64,000 nt of DNA from the NCBI RefSeq assembly GCF_013488225.1, contig NZ_CP041241.1:1488001-1552000 (forward strand), given 5' to 3'. The notes below the pieces were generated by a model, which was not told where the DNA came from, searched no databases, and worked only from the letters and a program-made list of their open reading frames with translations. The stretch comes from Sinorhizobium mexicanum. Lineage in GTDB: Bacteria > Pseudomonadota > Alphaproteobacteria > Rhizobiales > Rhizobiaceae. Every line of letters begins with the position of its first letter. Position 1 is the first letter of the stretch. Shown here piece by piece: positions 43,569-52,373 of the stretch. Position numbers and translations under genes: made by a program.

Positions 43569-44013
43569 GCGCCGGGGTCAGAAGCCTGAATCTTCGTAGC
43601 CGACCATTCAGAAGTCGTGCCTGCTTCCTCGTTTCCAATTATTTGGGCGGATTCCGTTCTTCTATGCTTGGGTGGCTGATGTTGCGTAGCGGCAATCAAG
43701 GCATTCAGGCCGTCTCTCAGAAGCAGACATTTCGGCAGGGAAAGGTCCGGAATTATGCAGCAAATGCCCACCTTGGTGTGGACATCGAGGACGCGCTGGA
43801 ACTGGCAGAGCATACAGAGATTTGACTATGTGCGGCTCCGCCTGGCGGGGCCGCGCCTCGCGGCGGCCCCCTACGAGAAAACTGACGGAGCAGCTATGCG
43901 CCCCCAGAATGGTCATCGAGCCACAGGTCGCCGTTGCTGCAAAGCAGAATGACGCAGTCACGACGCGGGTCGCAGTTGCGCCAAAAGCCGCCATTCCGCC
44001 CGCATGCGGGTGA
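43569..44013. other. Intergenic region, no gene seen
   Basis: 445 bases between the converging DUF1684 and sulfite-oxidase-family genes. A GC-rich, hairpin-prone stretch lies near 43835-43870 (GGCTCCGCCTGGCGGGGCCGC); short open frames on both strands lack start signals and homology. No tRNA-like structure was recognised. Confidence 0.4.
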
Positions 44014-45123
44014 TTAGATCACGAATTCCTCCTCGTACGTCTGTGGCTCGGGAACGACCGTAACCTCCACCGGAACGATCCAATTGGCCGCGTAGCTCTC
44101 GCAGTCGGAACGCGGGAGGTCGGGCTGCACGCACCCCACCCCGTCGATCGCGCGACAGCGTAGTATATATCGCCCCACTTCTTCGGGGGTCCACATGTAC
44201 TCCCACAAGCGCCATGCAAAGGGACGTTCTGTTTCGAGGAGCCGTCCCTCGCGCCAGCCCCTGCCATCTCCGGTGCAGACCTGCACCTGCCGGATAACAG
44301 CCTCTCCGCTCCAGGCGGCTCCAAAAATCCGATACGGTTGGCCGGCGATGAGTTGCGCTCCCTGCACGGGACGCGCGATCTGCGCTTTGACCTCCATCTC
44401 CGCAAGGGGGACCAGCCTGGGTTCCCCGAGGCTGCGCTCCCAACGGAAATAGTCGCGCGCCTGCCAGTAGCCAAGGAACGGTTGCTCGACGACCGTGATA
44501 TGCGTGATCCACTTGACCCAAGCCATGCCGAACCAGCCACCCACCACCGCGCGTAGCGGGTAGCCGTGATCGCGCGTCAACGGCTCCTCGTTCATCGAAT
44601 AGGCAAGCATCGTGCTGTCAGCGATGGCCTTCTCAAGCGGTAAACTGCGCGCAAAAGCGACGGGGCCGGGAGAAGCCGTTTTCTTGTTCGTGTCGACGAC
44701 GCCGCTATCTGCGCCCACGAGCAGAACCTCACGTGCGGTTGGCTTAACGCCCGCCATTTCCAAAATCTCGCGCAGAAGAACACCTGTCCACGCGGCGTTG
44801 CCGACGGCTCCGTTCTGCCACTGCAAACCCTCCTTCGGCGGCACATAGTAGACGCGCCCGTTTCCTGCGCACTCGACGACGGCGGTTGAAGTCGTGCTCC
44901 GCATCGCCTTGATGCTGTCGAGGTCAAGTTCGATCGGCCGCTCCACCGCCCCGCCAACGCGCAATCTCCAGTCTCGCGCATCGAGGTCCGGCGACGGGAA
45001 ATGGTTCCGCACGAAGAACAGCTCGGTTGGGATCAGCCAATCGGAGAGCGACGCAAACGGAAACTCGATGTTCGGTGGGGATTTTTGTCGAACTATTAAA
45101 CTGGGTTGCTCTGGTGTCGGCAT
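44014..45123 (-). CDS. Sulfite oxidase family molybdenum enzyme
   Basis: 369 residues. The molybdenum cofactor domain (about 15-240) has the ligand C85 in VVECAGNGR, LFFVRNHFPSPDLD, GVLLREILEMAGVKP, ADSGVVDTNKK, YSMNEEPLTRDHGYPLRAVVGGWFGMAWVKW (in part). A C-terminal Mo-co dimerisation domain follows (ARPVQGAQLIAGQPYRIFGAAWSGEAVIRQVQV in part). There is neither a haem b5 domain nor a Tat signal peptide, so it is likely cytosolic or exported by an unknown route. Sulfite or another sulfur/oxyanion substrate is possible. ATG 45123 follows GGGGGAGACGAGG. No cytochrome gene is adjacent. Confidence 0.9.
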   Translation of the reverse strand: MPTPEQPSLIVRQKSPPNIEFPFASLSDWLIPTELFFVRNHFPSPDLDARDWRLRVGGAVERPIELDLDSIKAMRSTTSTAVVECAGNGRVYYVPPKEGLQWQNGAVGNAAWTGVLLREILEMAGVKPTAREVLLVGADSGVVDTNKKTASPGPVAFARSLPLEKAIADSTMLAYSMNEEPLTRDHGYPLRAVVGGWFGMAWVKWITHITVVEQPFLGYWQARDYFRWERSLGEPRLVPLAEMEVKAQIARPVQGAQLIAGQPYRIFGAAWSGEAVIRQVQVCTGDGRGWREGRLLETERPFAWRLWEYMWTPEEVGRYILRCRAIDGVGCVQPDLPRSDCESYAANWIVPVEVTVVPEPQTYEEEFVI

Positions 45124-45686
45124 CGTCCTCGTCTCCCCCTCCAAGAGCACAACATCGGCTCTCGGTCGCGTGAATTTCCGATCACACCGCCCCTCGCAGT
45201 GCGTCTGTCGCGTTCCGCCTTCAGCCGCATTCTAGCACATACCGCCCGTTCCTCGGATCGACCTCGAGCGGCAGCAAAGGGCCGAAGAACGAACCCGCTG
45301 CGGGTTCGTTCTTCGGCCCCGAACGCGACGTTAGAACATTCGACTGGCAATGACCGCTCCTGGCGCAACTTGCTCATTCAGGTGAAGCCATCCCTCGCCT
45401 TGAGAGGATTAGAATCGCCGACCTGCCCATTATAGCGGCGCACGTCATCAAAGTGGTTTGATGGCTGCGTGTCGTTTGATCTTCGGCCCTGGCCTGCTAA
45501 AGACTCATTTATGACCAGGCTCATTCCTTCATCTGACGGTTAGGCCTCTTTGCTCGCGGGCTTAAGGACAGAATCCGAACAGCCCGCCTGAAGGCGGCCG
45601 CCGTTGATGATGGGTTGTGCAAAGTTTGCGTTGACCGTCTCCGCTGGCGAGGCGACACTTGCAACCTGCAGCAAGGCAGGAGGAAA
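45124..45686. other. Intergenic region with a long palindrome
   Basis: 563 bases with no supported gene. The only clear structure is the 41-bp perfect palindrome at 45279-45319. A smaller GCGGCGCACGTCATCAAAG segment near 45436 resembles nothing known to me. Confidence 0.5.
45279..45319. repeat. 41-bp perfect inverted repeat
   Basis: Twenty bases GGGCCGAAGAACGAACCCGC, one central T, then the exact reverse complement. There is no T-tract on either side. It lies about 155 bases upstream of the sulfite-oxidase-family gene. Confidence 0.8.
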
Positions 45687-45995
45687 ATGATGGTCGAGCC
45701 AGACAGCTGGCGCCACATGGCAAGCGCGCCGAAAGACGGCAGTCGGATCCTCGTCACGATCCGCCCGTCCGAACAGGGGGCGGCAGAAGTTGATCTCGCC
45801 TATTGGTCGAATGGCGACCAGTTCGGTGCAGAAGGTTGGCGCGCCTCTGATTCCTCACCCGGCCGCGTCATCGAATATGCCGAACCGGAATTGAAGTGCT
45901 GGATGCCGATGCCCTCGGCCAATCTCAATCGCACCTCGATGCCCTCACCCTGGGAAGGCGACGACGACCAAGAGCTCAACGGGTCAGGGATTTAA
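45687..45995 (+). CDS. Small DUF551-like protein
   Basis: 102 residues. The pattern WRHMASAPKDGSRILVTI, then EVDLAYWSNGDQFGAEGWRA, resembles DUF551 (Wxpi.saPkDg..Il, ..yW...GW). An acidic tail follows. Phage and plasmid genomes carry many such proteins. GCAGGAGG precedes the ATG pair at 45687/45690. It stands alone; function unknown. Confidence 0.65.
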   Translation: MMVEPDSWRHMASAPKDGSRILVTIRPSEQGAAEVDLAYWSNGDQFGAEGWRASDSSPGRVIEYAEPELKCWMPMPSANLNRTSMPSPWEGDDDQELNGSGI

Positions 45996-46078
45996 GAACC
46001 TGCTCCGCCATGCTGCGAGATGATGCGAAGCGCAAAATCCAACGCGACGACGTCGTCCAATGAAGTCGATCAGCGTCG

Positions 46079-46434
46079 TTATCTGCGGACGTGCCATACG
46101 AGAGCTCGGTATTTCGGCGTACCTCTCGCAATCCTATTGATAATGACTGCGTTTGGCTGACTTCCTCGTACACGCCGAATGGAGTCGACCCGCAGGCCGC
46201 CAAACCATGCCTTGTTTATCATGTAGGCTGTGATGTATGGAGTGCGCGGGGCTACCAACTCCGGCGTTCCCTCAATTCGACCAGGTCGACCGCTTTCCGG
46301 AAAATCGAGGAGGCGATGGACGGCTCGCGCGATTCCTCGTCAACGTGGACCGCAGCCTTCGGATTTTCACTTTCAATGTAACTGAAGATGGCATCGCGGT
46401 CGTCAAGCGCATACTGCGCCCATGCAAGCCTCAT
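46079..46434 (-). pseudogene. ParE/RelE-type toxin gene, frameshifted
   Basis: It starts as a normal ParE-family toxin, MRLAWAQYALDDRDAIFSYI, continuing to AAVHVDE. The frame then shifts; in the +2 frame the family resumes (RAVHRLLDFPESGRPGRIEG, then TPELVAPRTPYITAYMI). After that the sequence no longer matches the family's C-terminal strands, and the shifted frame stops at 46079. A partner antitoxin cannot be recognised upstream. Inactive remnant of a toxin-antitoxin system. Confidence 0.8.
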
Positions 46435-46557
46435 CGGTTGCCCGCTCCGGCTTTACGCGCAGCCGCCGCCCTGCGCTCGCGGAATCGAGCTCCGCGTCGG
46501 CATCTTGAAAATCGGGTCGCGTGTCCGATCACGTGATTCCAATTCGTGTCAGGCACA

Positions 46558-47811
46558 CTACTCGATCAGCGCCACCGTTTGGCCTACAACGATCTCGTCG
46601 GTCGGCGAGGCGCAGGTTTCCATCGTCGAATTGCCCGTAAAAGTGATCTGGTCCGCTACGATCTGTGTGCACCCCCCTGACACAGTCGAGTTGCCGGTAA
46701 AATCGATACGGCCACTGGGCATGTACAGATTTCCCTCCAAGGTCGATTCGGAATTACCGGTCACCTGGTGAATCACACCCGTGTCGTGGCGGCTGCCAAA
46801 GAAAAGCAGTCCGGCAAATGGTCCGCTGGTCGGCGCGGACAGGTCAATATCGCCGTTGCCGAGCAGTTTTGCCGCCGCTCCGTTGGTGAAGAACAGGGTC
46901 ACTCCTTCACCCGAGAGCTTTGCCCCCGCAGTCACCGTAAAGTCGCCGCCATCTATGACGTATAGGCCCGGCTTCAGCGTGATCGTATTCTGGATCTGCA
47001 ATCCGCCGCAGAACCTGATCGCCTCCGTCCCGTTTGCAAGCCGGTCAAAGGTGTAGGTGGAAATGGAGACATAGGCGAGCGTGCGGCAGGGAAGTTGTTC
47101 GACATGCAGCTTGTCGGGCTCCGCAACGGATGCAAAAGGATCCGCCGTCGGCGGCACCCGTTCGACGGGTTCGCTGCAACCGGTAAGGGTCAGGCCTGTC
47201 GTCGTAACGGCCTCACCGACGGTGTAGACGCAGTCCGTCGACATCATTGCGCTGCCGTTCTTCATGAGGAAGGCGTCGGCTGCACTCGAATTGGAGACGA
47301 CGCTGCAGCCGGACAAGCGAACTTCCGTTGAGCCTGTGACGGTGACCGCACCAGACGCCGAGTTAGACAGCGCAAGCACACAGGCCTTGGAGCCGCCCTT
47401 GATCTCGGCGACGGCGCGCGCCTTCATTGTGACGGGTCCGCCGCCGAAGACGGACGAAAAAAGACGCGGATGCGTCTCGGCCAACTCGACCGTGAGCTTG
47501 GTGGATCCTCCAAGGCCCTGCTGGGTGTTGACGGTGAGGCTGCCGGGGGTATATCCGGACGCACTCGCGATCCTGCGGGCAGTGGTTTCGAGCGCACCTT
47601 GCTGATCTCCGGCGCGAAAGCGCACGGCGGCGGCGTGTGCCGATACGTCCGCCGCATGCTGCAGCTTACGCTCTTCCAGGAACCAGTAGCCCGTCTCGGC
47701 CCCGAGCCCCATCGCACCGACGAGAACCGGAAACGCGATCGCCGCGATGACTGCGACCGTGCCGCCTTCGTCTTTTATGAATCGACGTATACCAGCACGC
47801 CGCAGTGGCAT
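46558..47811 (-). CDS. tadG: TadG-like Flp pilus assembly protein
   Basis: 417 residues. The N-terminal TadE/G-type segment (RRFIKDEGGTVAVIAAIAFPVLVGAMGLGAETGYWFLEERKLQHAADVSAHA in part) carries one membrane helix at about 15-38. The long periplasmic remainder is rich in Thr/Ser/Gly and looks like beta-helix (TVTGSTEVRLSGCSVVSNSS, NGDIDLSAPTSGPFAGLLFF, STVSGGCTQIVADQITFTGNST in part), with several cysteines. There is no von Willebrand domain, unlike longer TadG proteins. ATG 47811 is preferred; 47850 and 47862 are alternatives. It is divergent from cpaA with about 230 bases between. Confidence 0.85.
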   Translation of the reverse strand: MPLRRAGIRRFIKDEGGTVAVIAAIAFPVLVGAMGLGAETGYWFLEERKLQHAADVSAHAAAVRFRAGDQQGALETTARRIASASGYTPGSLTVNTQQGLGGSTKLTVELAETHPRLFSSVFGGGPVTMKARAVAEIKGGSKACVLALSNSASGAVTVTGSTEVRLSGCSVVSNSSAADAFLMKNGSAMMSTDCVYTVGEAVTTTGLTLTGCSEPVERVPPTADPFASVAEPDKLHVEQLPCRTLAYVSISTYTFDRLANGTEAIRFCGGLQIQNTITLKPGLYVIDGGDFTVTAGAKLSGEGVTLFFTNGAAAKLLGNGDIDLSAPTSGPFAGLLFFGSRHDTGVIHQVTGNSESTLEGNLYMPSGRIDFTGNSTVSGGCTQIVADQITFTGNSTMETCASPTDEIVVGQTVALIE

Positions 47812-48042
47812 CGCCCTTTCCACGTTGATCGTGTCGTTTCTCTCGCCCATTCCGCTGCCCAAGACCCGAGTTTCGGGGCCGGACGATATATGTCTCGCCG
47901 GTCATTGGCGATTCGGCCACCTGGCCTAGTCCGGGCCGCACGCCTTTGGCTCCTCGCGCGTAGGCCATCAGGTCGAATGGTTATTGCGCGGTTCAAAGGG
48001 CACATTCGCGACATTCCAATCGGCGCACGAAAGGCATCGAAC

Positions 48043-48555
48043 ATGATCTCGACATCCGCAGCTTGGTTCGCATTCTTGCTCTTTGCCGGGATGATGACCT
48101 ATGCCGGCATCAAGGATGTGGCCACGATGACCATATCGAACCGCCTGGTGCTCGCACTGGCGGGTTCCTTTGCCGTCCTTGCGCCCGCCGCCGGCTTGAG
48201 CGTAGCCACCATCTCCTCGAGCATTCTGATTGGCTCCGGCGTACTGGTCTGCACCTTCCTGCTTTTCTCCGTTGGCTGGATCGGCGGCGGCGACGCAAAG
48301 CTCTTGCCCGTGGCCGTGCTTTGGCTTGGGCCCGACCTCGCGCTCGACTTCATCCTTTACACGTCGGTGATCGGCGCGGCACTTACGCTTGCGCTCCTTC
48401 AGTTCCGGCGCATGCCCCTGCCGGTGGTTCTGAAGAAGAACGCCTGGTCCGCTCGCCTGCACGCGCCCGAGACGGGCATTCCCTATGGGGCGGCGATGGC
48501 GCCGGCGGCGCTTCTGCTGCTGCCGCAAAGCCATTGGTTCTCCGCTCTTCTCTGA
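48043..48555 (+). CDS. cpaA: Prepilin peptidase CpaA/TadV
   Basis: 170 residues. It is an aspartic type IV prepilin peptidase without the methylase domain. The two catalytic Asp regions are visible: YAGIKDVATMTISNR, and the GGGDAKLLPVAVLW segment with the GxGD motif. Five to six membrane helices are predicted. It processes Flp and the TadE-type pseudopilins at G|xxxxE sites. The ATG at 48043 is chosen; a longer frame upstream lacks homology. First gene of the rightward Tad operon. Confidence 0.92.
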   Translation: MISTSAAWFAFLLFAGMMTYAGIKDVATMTISNRLVLALAGSFAVLAPAAGLSVATISSSILIGSGVLVCTFLLFSVGWIGGGDAKLLPVAVLWLGPDLALDFILYTSVIGAALTLALLQFRRMPLPVVLKKNAWSARLHAPETGIPYGAAMAPAALLLLPQSHWFSALL

Positions 48556-48598
48556 CGGCGGCACCAGCGGCCCGTTTACCACTTGAAAAGGTTTGGCC

Positions 48599-49390
48599 AT
48601 GATCCGCTTCGCCATTCTCCTTCTTGCCCTCGCATCTGGCGGCGCCGCCTCCTGGCTGGCACTCGGCGCGTCCGACCAGCCGGCGGTAGAGGTCGCAACC
48701 GTTGAAGAGGCCCCCTCGCAGGAGGTGCTGGTCGCGTCTGCGGAGCTTAAGCGCGGTGCGACGCTCGATGAGGGCCAGATGCGCTGGCAGCCGTGGGAGG
48801 GGGATATCGCTGCGGTCTTCATCAGTCGCCGTTCAAAGCCGGACGCGATAACGGCGCTCAAGGGCTCGCTCGCCTTGAGCGACTTCGTACCGGGAGAACC
48901 CATTCGCGAAGACAAGCTCGCGCAACGCGGCACCGGCTTTCTGTCGAGCATGCTACCTTCCGGAAAACGAGCGATCGCCGTTCGCGTGACGGCGGAGAGC
49001 ACGGCCGGCGGCTTCATCCTGCCCAACGACCATGTCGACGTCATCCACACGGTCGCCCGGACGGACTCCTCCGGTAAAGATGGCAAGGTGATCAGCCGCG
49101 CGATCCTTTCCAACATACGCGTGCTCGCCGTCGATCAAACTATTTCGGAAGCGGCCGATGGCACTTCCGTGATCGGAAAAACTGCAACGCTCGAAGCGGA
49201 TCCTGAACAGATCGCTACCATCGCGGCTGCGGAAGCCTCCGGCACGGTTTCGCTGGCGTTACGAGCAGTGGCCGACAATAACGAAAGATCGGTGGTCGAA
49301 ACGGAAGAGAAGCGACCGGGCGTGGTGCGCATCATCAGCGGTGGGCGCATGTCGATGGTCGAAGTCCCCTCCCGCTCCAACGGCAGTTGA
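48599..49390 (+). CDS. cpaB: Flp pilus assembly protein CpaB/RcpC (SAF domain)
   Basis: 263 residues. It has an N-terminal membrane helix (IRFAILLLALASGGAASWLAL), then a SAF domain (EVLVASAELKRGATLDEGQMRWQPW in part, PGEPIREDKLAQRG) and the RcpC domain (GKRAIAVRVTAESTAGGFILPNDHVDVIHTV in part). ATG 48599 was chosen; TTG 48593 is an alternative. CpaB is a periplasmic component that interacts with the secretin. Here it is present although no complete secretin gene is in the locus. Confidence 0.92.
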   Translation: MIRFAILLLALASGGAASWLALGASDQPAVEVATVEEAPSQEVLVASAELKRGATLDEGQMRWQPWEGDIAAVFISRRSKPDAITALKGSLALSDFVPGEPIREDKLAQRGTGFLSSMLPSGKRAIAVRVTAESTAGGFILPNDHVDVIHTVARTDSSGKDGKVISRAILSNIRVLAVDQTISEAADGTSVIGKTATLEADPEQIATIAAAEASGTVSLALRAVADNNERSVVETEEKRPGVVRIISGGRMSMVEVPSRSNGS

Positions 49391-49416
49391 TTGGTTTTCA
49401 TGGAACTCTCGAACAA

Positions 49417-51159
49417 ATGAAACAGCTCGGCAACCAAACCCAGGAAACGCAGGCGGTGGATGCTCCACCGCTGTTGCCCATACCGAAAGTGGAGATCGCC
49501 GCCTTCTGCCGATCGGAGGAGGTGGCGGAGGCGATCCGTACGGCGGCGATCGACCGTCGCATGGCGCGCGCCACGGTGACGATCAAGGCGGGAGGTATAA
49601 GGGAAGCGGCAGCTCTCTATGGGGGCGTCACATCGCCGAACCTCGTCGTCGTGGAAAGTTACGACGATGAGGTTCGGCTGATGGCGGCTTTGGAAGCCCT
49701 GGCGGTGGAATGTGTCACCGGAACCAAGGTCATCGTCATCGGCCGCTCGAATGATGTCAGCCTCTATAAGAAACTTCTGGACACCGGCGTGAGTGACTAC
49801 CTCGTCACGCCGTTCGAGCCCATGGATTTCGTCGCTGCCGTACACCGATGCTTTCGCAACTCCACGCAGGAGAAGCTGGGTCGCATCGTCGCCTTCGTCG
49901 GCGCCAAGGGAGGAACCGGATCCTCGACGCTCGCACATAACGTGGCCTATGCCATGTCCAAGCGCGTGGATGCCGATGTACTTCTCGCGGATCTCGACCT
50001 TCAGTCCGGCACACTTGGTCTGAATTTCGATATCGAGGCCGCGAACGGAATGATGGATGTTCTGGAAAGTCCGGATCGCCTGGACGACGTGCTTTTGCGG
50101 CGTCTGGCAGTCACCTACACGGATCGCCTGCATCTGCTTCCGGCGACTACGGACTTCAACAAGTTCTTCAGTTTGCGGGAAGACGACGTCGATCATCTCC
50201 TCGAGGTTGCGCGTTCGAGCTCATGGCACATCGTCTTGGACCTGCCGCACATCTGGACGCAGTGGACTCGGAAGATCCTGCTCGAAGCGGACGAAATCGT
50301 CATCACTGCAACGCCTGATCTTGCCAGCATGCGCAATGCAAAGAACCTGATCGATTTCCTGGCGAAGGCTCGGCCGAACGATCCGCCGCCGAGGCTCGTG
50401 CTGAACAAGCTTGGCACGCCCAAGCTTCCGGAAATCAAGGTAAGGGACTTCGTTGCTGCGGTGGGCCTGCAGGACAACGTCTCTGTCCCATTCGATCCGC
50501 ACCTGTTCGGCACCGCGGCGAATGATGGCAAGCTCGTCATCGAGCAGGCACCGGCTTCCGAAGCGGGCCGGGCTATGGTCGCATTGGCGTGGCGTGTTGG
50601 CGGGACGAGGGAGAGGCGGATGCACAAGAAGGGCTTCAAGACATTGCTGCGGAACGTCTTCAAGCGCGGCGAGCCAAAGGCGTCCTCAGCACTGCGCAAG
50701 AAAGTGGGTGAACTTAAAGCATCAGAGGCGGGCGCGTCAGCGGTAGAATTCGCGCTGATCGCTCCGGTGCTCGCCGTTGCTCTTGTGGCGATGGCGGATC
50801 TCGGCTTTGCGATCTACGAACGGATGACGCTCGACTACGCCCTTCGCGCTGGCGCGCAGGCCGCCATGGCCGATCCCGGGGCGACACAGGTCTACAAGGT
50901 GGTGCAGTCCACGCTCGCCAAGAGCGCAAATCTGGCCAATGCCACCGCTGCGGCGGTGAAGCGCTACTGCGCCTGCCCGGAAAATGCCGATGTGAAACCG
51001 GAGGCGGCGGCGGAATGCGGGAAGACCCCGTGTGCGAATTCGGTGCCGCAGCTCGTCTTTTATCGCCTGGACGCAGCCACACTCTACCGGCCGATGTCTG
51101 TGCCGGAAGTGCTTCCGGATTTCGAGCTCAATTCTTCGATGCAGGTCGAGGTCCGATGA
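49417..51159 (+). CDS. cpaE: CpaE/TadZ ATPase fused in frame to a TadE-type pseudopilin
   Basis: 580 residues, no internal stop. Residues about 1-405 are CpaE/TadZ: a receiver-like N-terminal domain without obvious phosphorylation pocket (VVVESYDDEVRLMAAL, VIVIGRSNDVSLYKKLLDTGVSDYLVTPFE in part), then a MinD/ParA-like ATPase with the deviant P-loop VGAKGGTGSSTLAHN, LADLDLQSGTLGLNF and VLDLPH. Residues about 406-430 look like a CpaE C-terminal tail (KKGFKTLLRNVFKRGEPK). Residues 439-580 form a TadE pseudopilin: G439|ASAVE444F, a membrane helix and a periplasmic domain with four Cys. CpaE normally ends near the tail. An in-frame ATG at 50620 with AGGGAGAGG upstream could also yield a separate TadE. 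TTG 49387 is an alternative start. Confidence 0.85.
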   Translation: MKQLGNQTQETQAVDAPPLLPIPKVEIAAFCRSEEVAEAIRTAAIDRRMARATVTIKAGGIREAAALYGGVTSPNLVVVESYDDEVRLMAALEALAVECVTGTKVIVIGRSNDVSLYKKLLDTGVSDYLVTPFEPMDFVAAVHRCFRNSTQEKLGRIVAFVGAKGGTGSSTLAHNVAYAMSKRVDADVLLADLDLQSGTLGLNFDIEAANGMMDVLESPDRLDDVLLRRLAVTYTDRLHLLPATTDFNKFFSLREDDVDHLLEVARSSSWHIVLDLPHIWTQWTRKILLEADEIVITATPDLASMRNAKNLIDFLAKARPNDPPPRLVLNKLGTPKLPEIKVRDFVAAVGLQDNVSVPFDPHLFGTAANDGKLVIEQAPASEAGRAMVALAWRVGGTRERRMHKKGFKTLLRNVFKRGEPKASSALRKKVGELKASEAGASAVEFALIAPVLAVALVAMADLGFAIYERMTLDYALRAGAQAAMADPGATQVYKVVQSTLAKSANLANATAAAVKRYCACPENADVKPEAAAECGKTPCANSVPQLVFYRLDAATLYRPMSVPEVLPDFELNSSMQVEVR

Positions 51160-51578
51160 AGCTGCGGCGTGGCATTCGACCTTTATGGTGCAGCCAGTCG
51201 GGCGCGACCGCGGTGGAGTTTGCGCTCGTCTGCCTCCCCTTGCTGCTGCTGATGCTAGGGATCATCGAGTTCGGCCGCGCCTTTTACGTGCGCAATGATC
51301 TCTCATACGCTGCCGATTTCGCGGCGCGGAAGGTCTTGATTGGCCAAATCGCCCGCGATGCGCCCGACGGCGAGGCGCAGCAGAAGCTCGCGAGGGCAGT
51401 GCGAGAGAGTTTCCACGGCGGCGATCCGGCCCTGCTTCAAATCGTCACCGGCAAGGAAACGGTGGACGGCATCGACTTTCGCATTTTGTCGATTCAGTAT
51501 CCCTTCACCTTTGTCCTGCCGGGGTTGGCGGGGAGCCCTTTCAACCTTCAGCTTTCGCGACGCATTCCGATCGGGTGA
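51156..51578 (+). CDS. tadE: TadE-like minor pseudopilin
   Basis: 140 residues. It has a short cytoplasmic N-terminus (MKLRRGIRPLWCSQSG), prepilin peptidase site G16|ATAVE21F, a hydrophobic helix (ALVCLPLLLLMLGIIEFGRAF) and a periplasmic domain (LSYAADFAARKVLIGQIARD). Its start overlaps the cpaE-tadE fusion stop by 4 bases (ATGA). It is likely the TadF-like partner of the TadE domain in the upstream fusion; both are needed in known Tad systems. Confidence 0.9.
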   Translation: MKLRRGIRPLWCSQSGATAVEFALVCLPLLLLMLGIIEFGRAFYVRNDLSYAADFAARKVLIGQIARDAPDGEAQQKLARAVRESFHGGDPALLQIVTGKETVDGIDFRILSIQYPFTFVLPGLAGSPFNLQLSRRIPIG

Positions 51579-51582
51579 TCGT

Positions 51583-52086
51583 TCAGGGATTGCCAGCGCC
51601 CGTGGGATTGGTGTCTTCACCGGGCTGCGGGGCATTGCTCTGAGGTTGCGGAGCGCCTTGTTCGCCGGATTGAATCGGATCGCAGCGGCTAGTACAGCTA
51701 TAGGTTGTCTTACCCGTGCCCTCGTCGACCGTGACCAGGCGGCCGCCTGCAGCCGCTACGTCAACGATGATATTGGCTACCTCCGCGCCGTCGATCCCCA
51801 TGACGATGAGGTTTGTCGAACCGGCCGCCTTGCCGGTCAGAATTACGGTCTTGTCGTCGCTGAGGGTCGCCTGCGCCACAGCCGGATTGCCGATGACGAG
51901 TGTGCTCGCAGGCCGCGCCAACAGGAGCGTTCTCGCGAAATCCACGATCACCTTGACAACACCGTCGGTCTGGCGGGTTGGCTGCAGGGTGGTGGCCGCT
52001 GGGGTGACATTTTCCGCTGCCTGCGCCGCGCCGACGGTGGCGCATGTTGCAACCGCTAGAACAAGCCACCCGGCGCCGGTGCGCAT
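51583..52086 (-). CDS. CpaC N-terminal-domain protein (pilus assembly, secretin-less)
   Basis: 167 residues. A signal peptide (AGWLVLAVATCATVGAAQAAE) precedes the pilus-formation N-terminal domain (VVKVIVDFARTLLLARPASTLVIGNPAVAQATLSDDKTVILTGKAAGSTNLIVMG in part). A Pro/Gln-rich tail with two cysteines (YSCTSRCDP) follows, where a CpaC secretin would continue for another 350 residues. It is thus a stand-alone domain. It is on the opposite strand to the operon, between tadE and flp, and its start faces flp across 287 bases. It could gate or brake a secretin encoded elsewhere. Confidence 0.85.
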   Translation of the reverse strand: MRTGAGWLVLAVATCATVGAAQAAENVTPAATTLQPTRQTDGVVKVIVDFARTLLLARPASTLVIGNPAVAQATLSDDKTVILTGKAAGSTNLIVMGIDGAEVANIIVDVAAAGGRLVTVDEGTGKTTYSCTSRCDPIQSGEQGAPQPQSNAPQPGEDTNPTGAGNP

Positions 52087-52373
52087 TGGAATCACTCCCA
52101 CTGGTTGCTCCCGATATCTCAACGGATGGATGTGTTATCCGTTCCAACGAGTCTGGCAAAGCATGCAACTAGTGCAATGCCGACGATCGGACTAGGCCAA
52201 CCGGCCGAGCCGTTTGCCGGCGGCCATCGGCCATCAGGCTGAATGGATCGCGAGGGTTAATAAAGTCTATATGAGGGCCACACAGCAAGCGGGACACGAG
52301 GCAGAACCTGGCCCGGCCCTGTGATGCCGAACTTGGCGTCGGCGCAACCTCAAACCACTGAAGGACCCGAACC

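Noticed and set aside
43466..43825. 119-codon plus-strand frame after the DUF1684 gene
   Set aside because: Begins inside DUF1684 in another frame, has no initiation signal and no homology.
45279..45319. Rho-independent terminator
   Set aside because: Perfect stem but no T-run on either strand and no operon ending nearby in either direction.
50620..51159. TadE as a fully separate gene starting at 50620
   Set aside because: The ATG has a good ribosome-binding site, but the peptide from 50620 to about 50680 reads as the CpaE C-terminal tail and there is no stop codon for CpaE, so the fused frame is the simplest reading. Internal initiation is kept as an addition.
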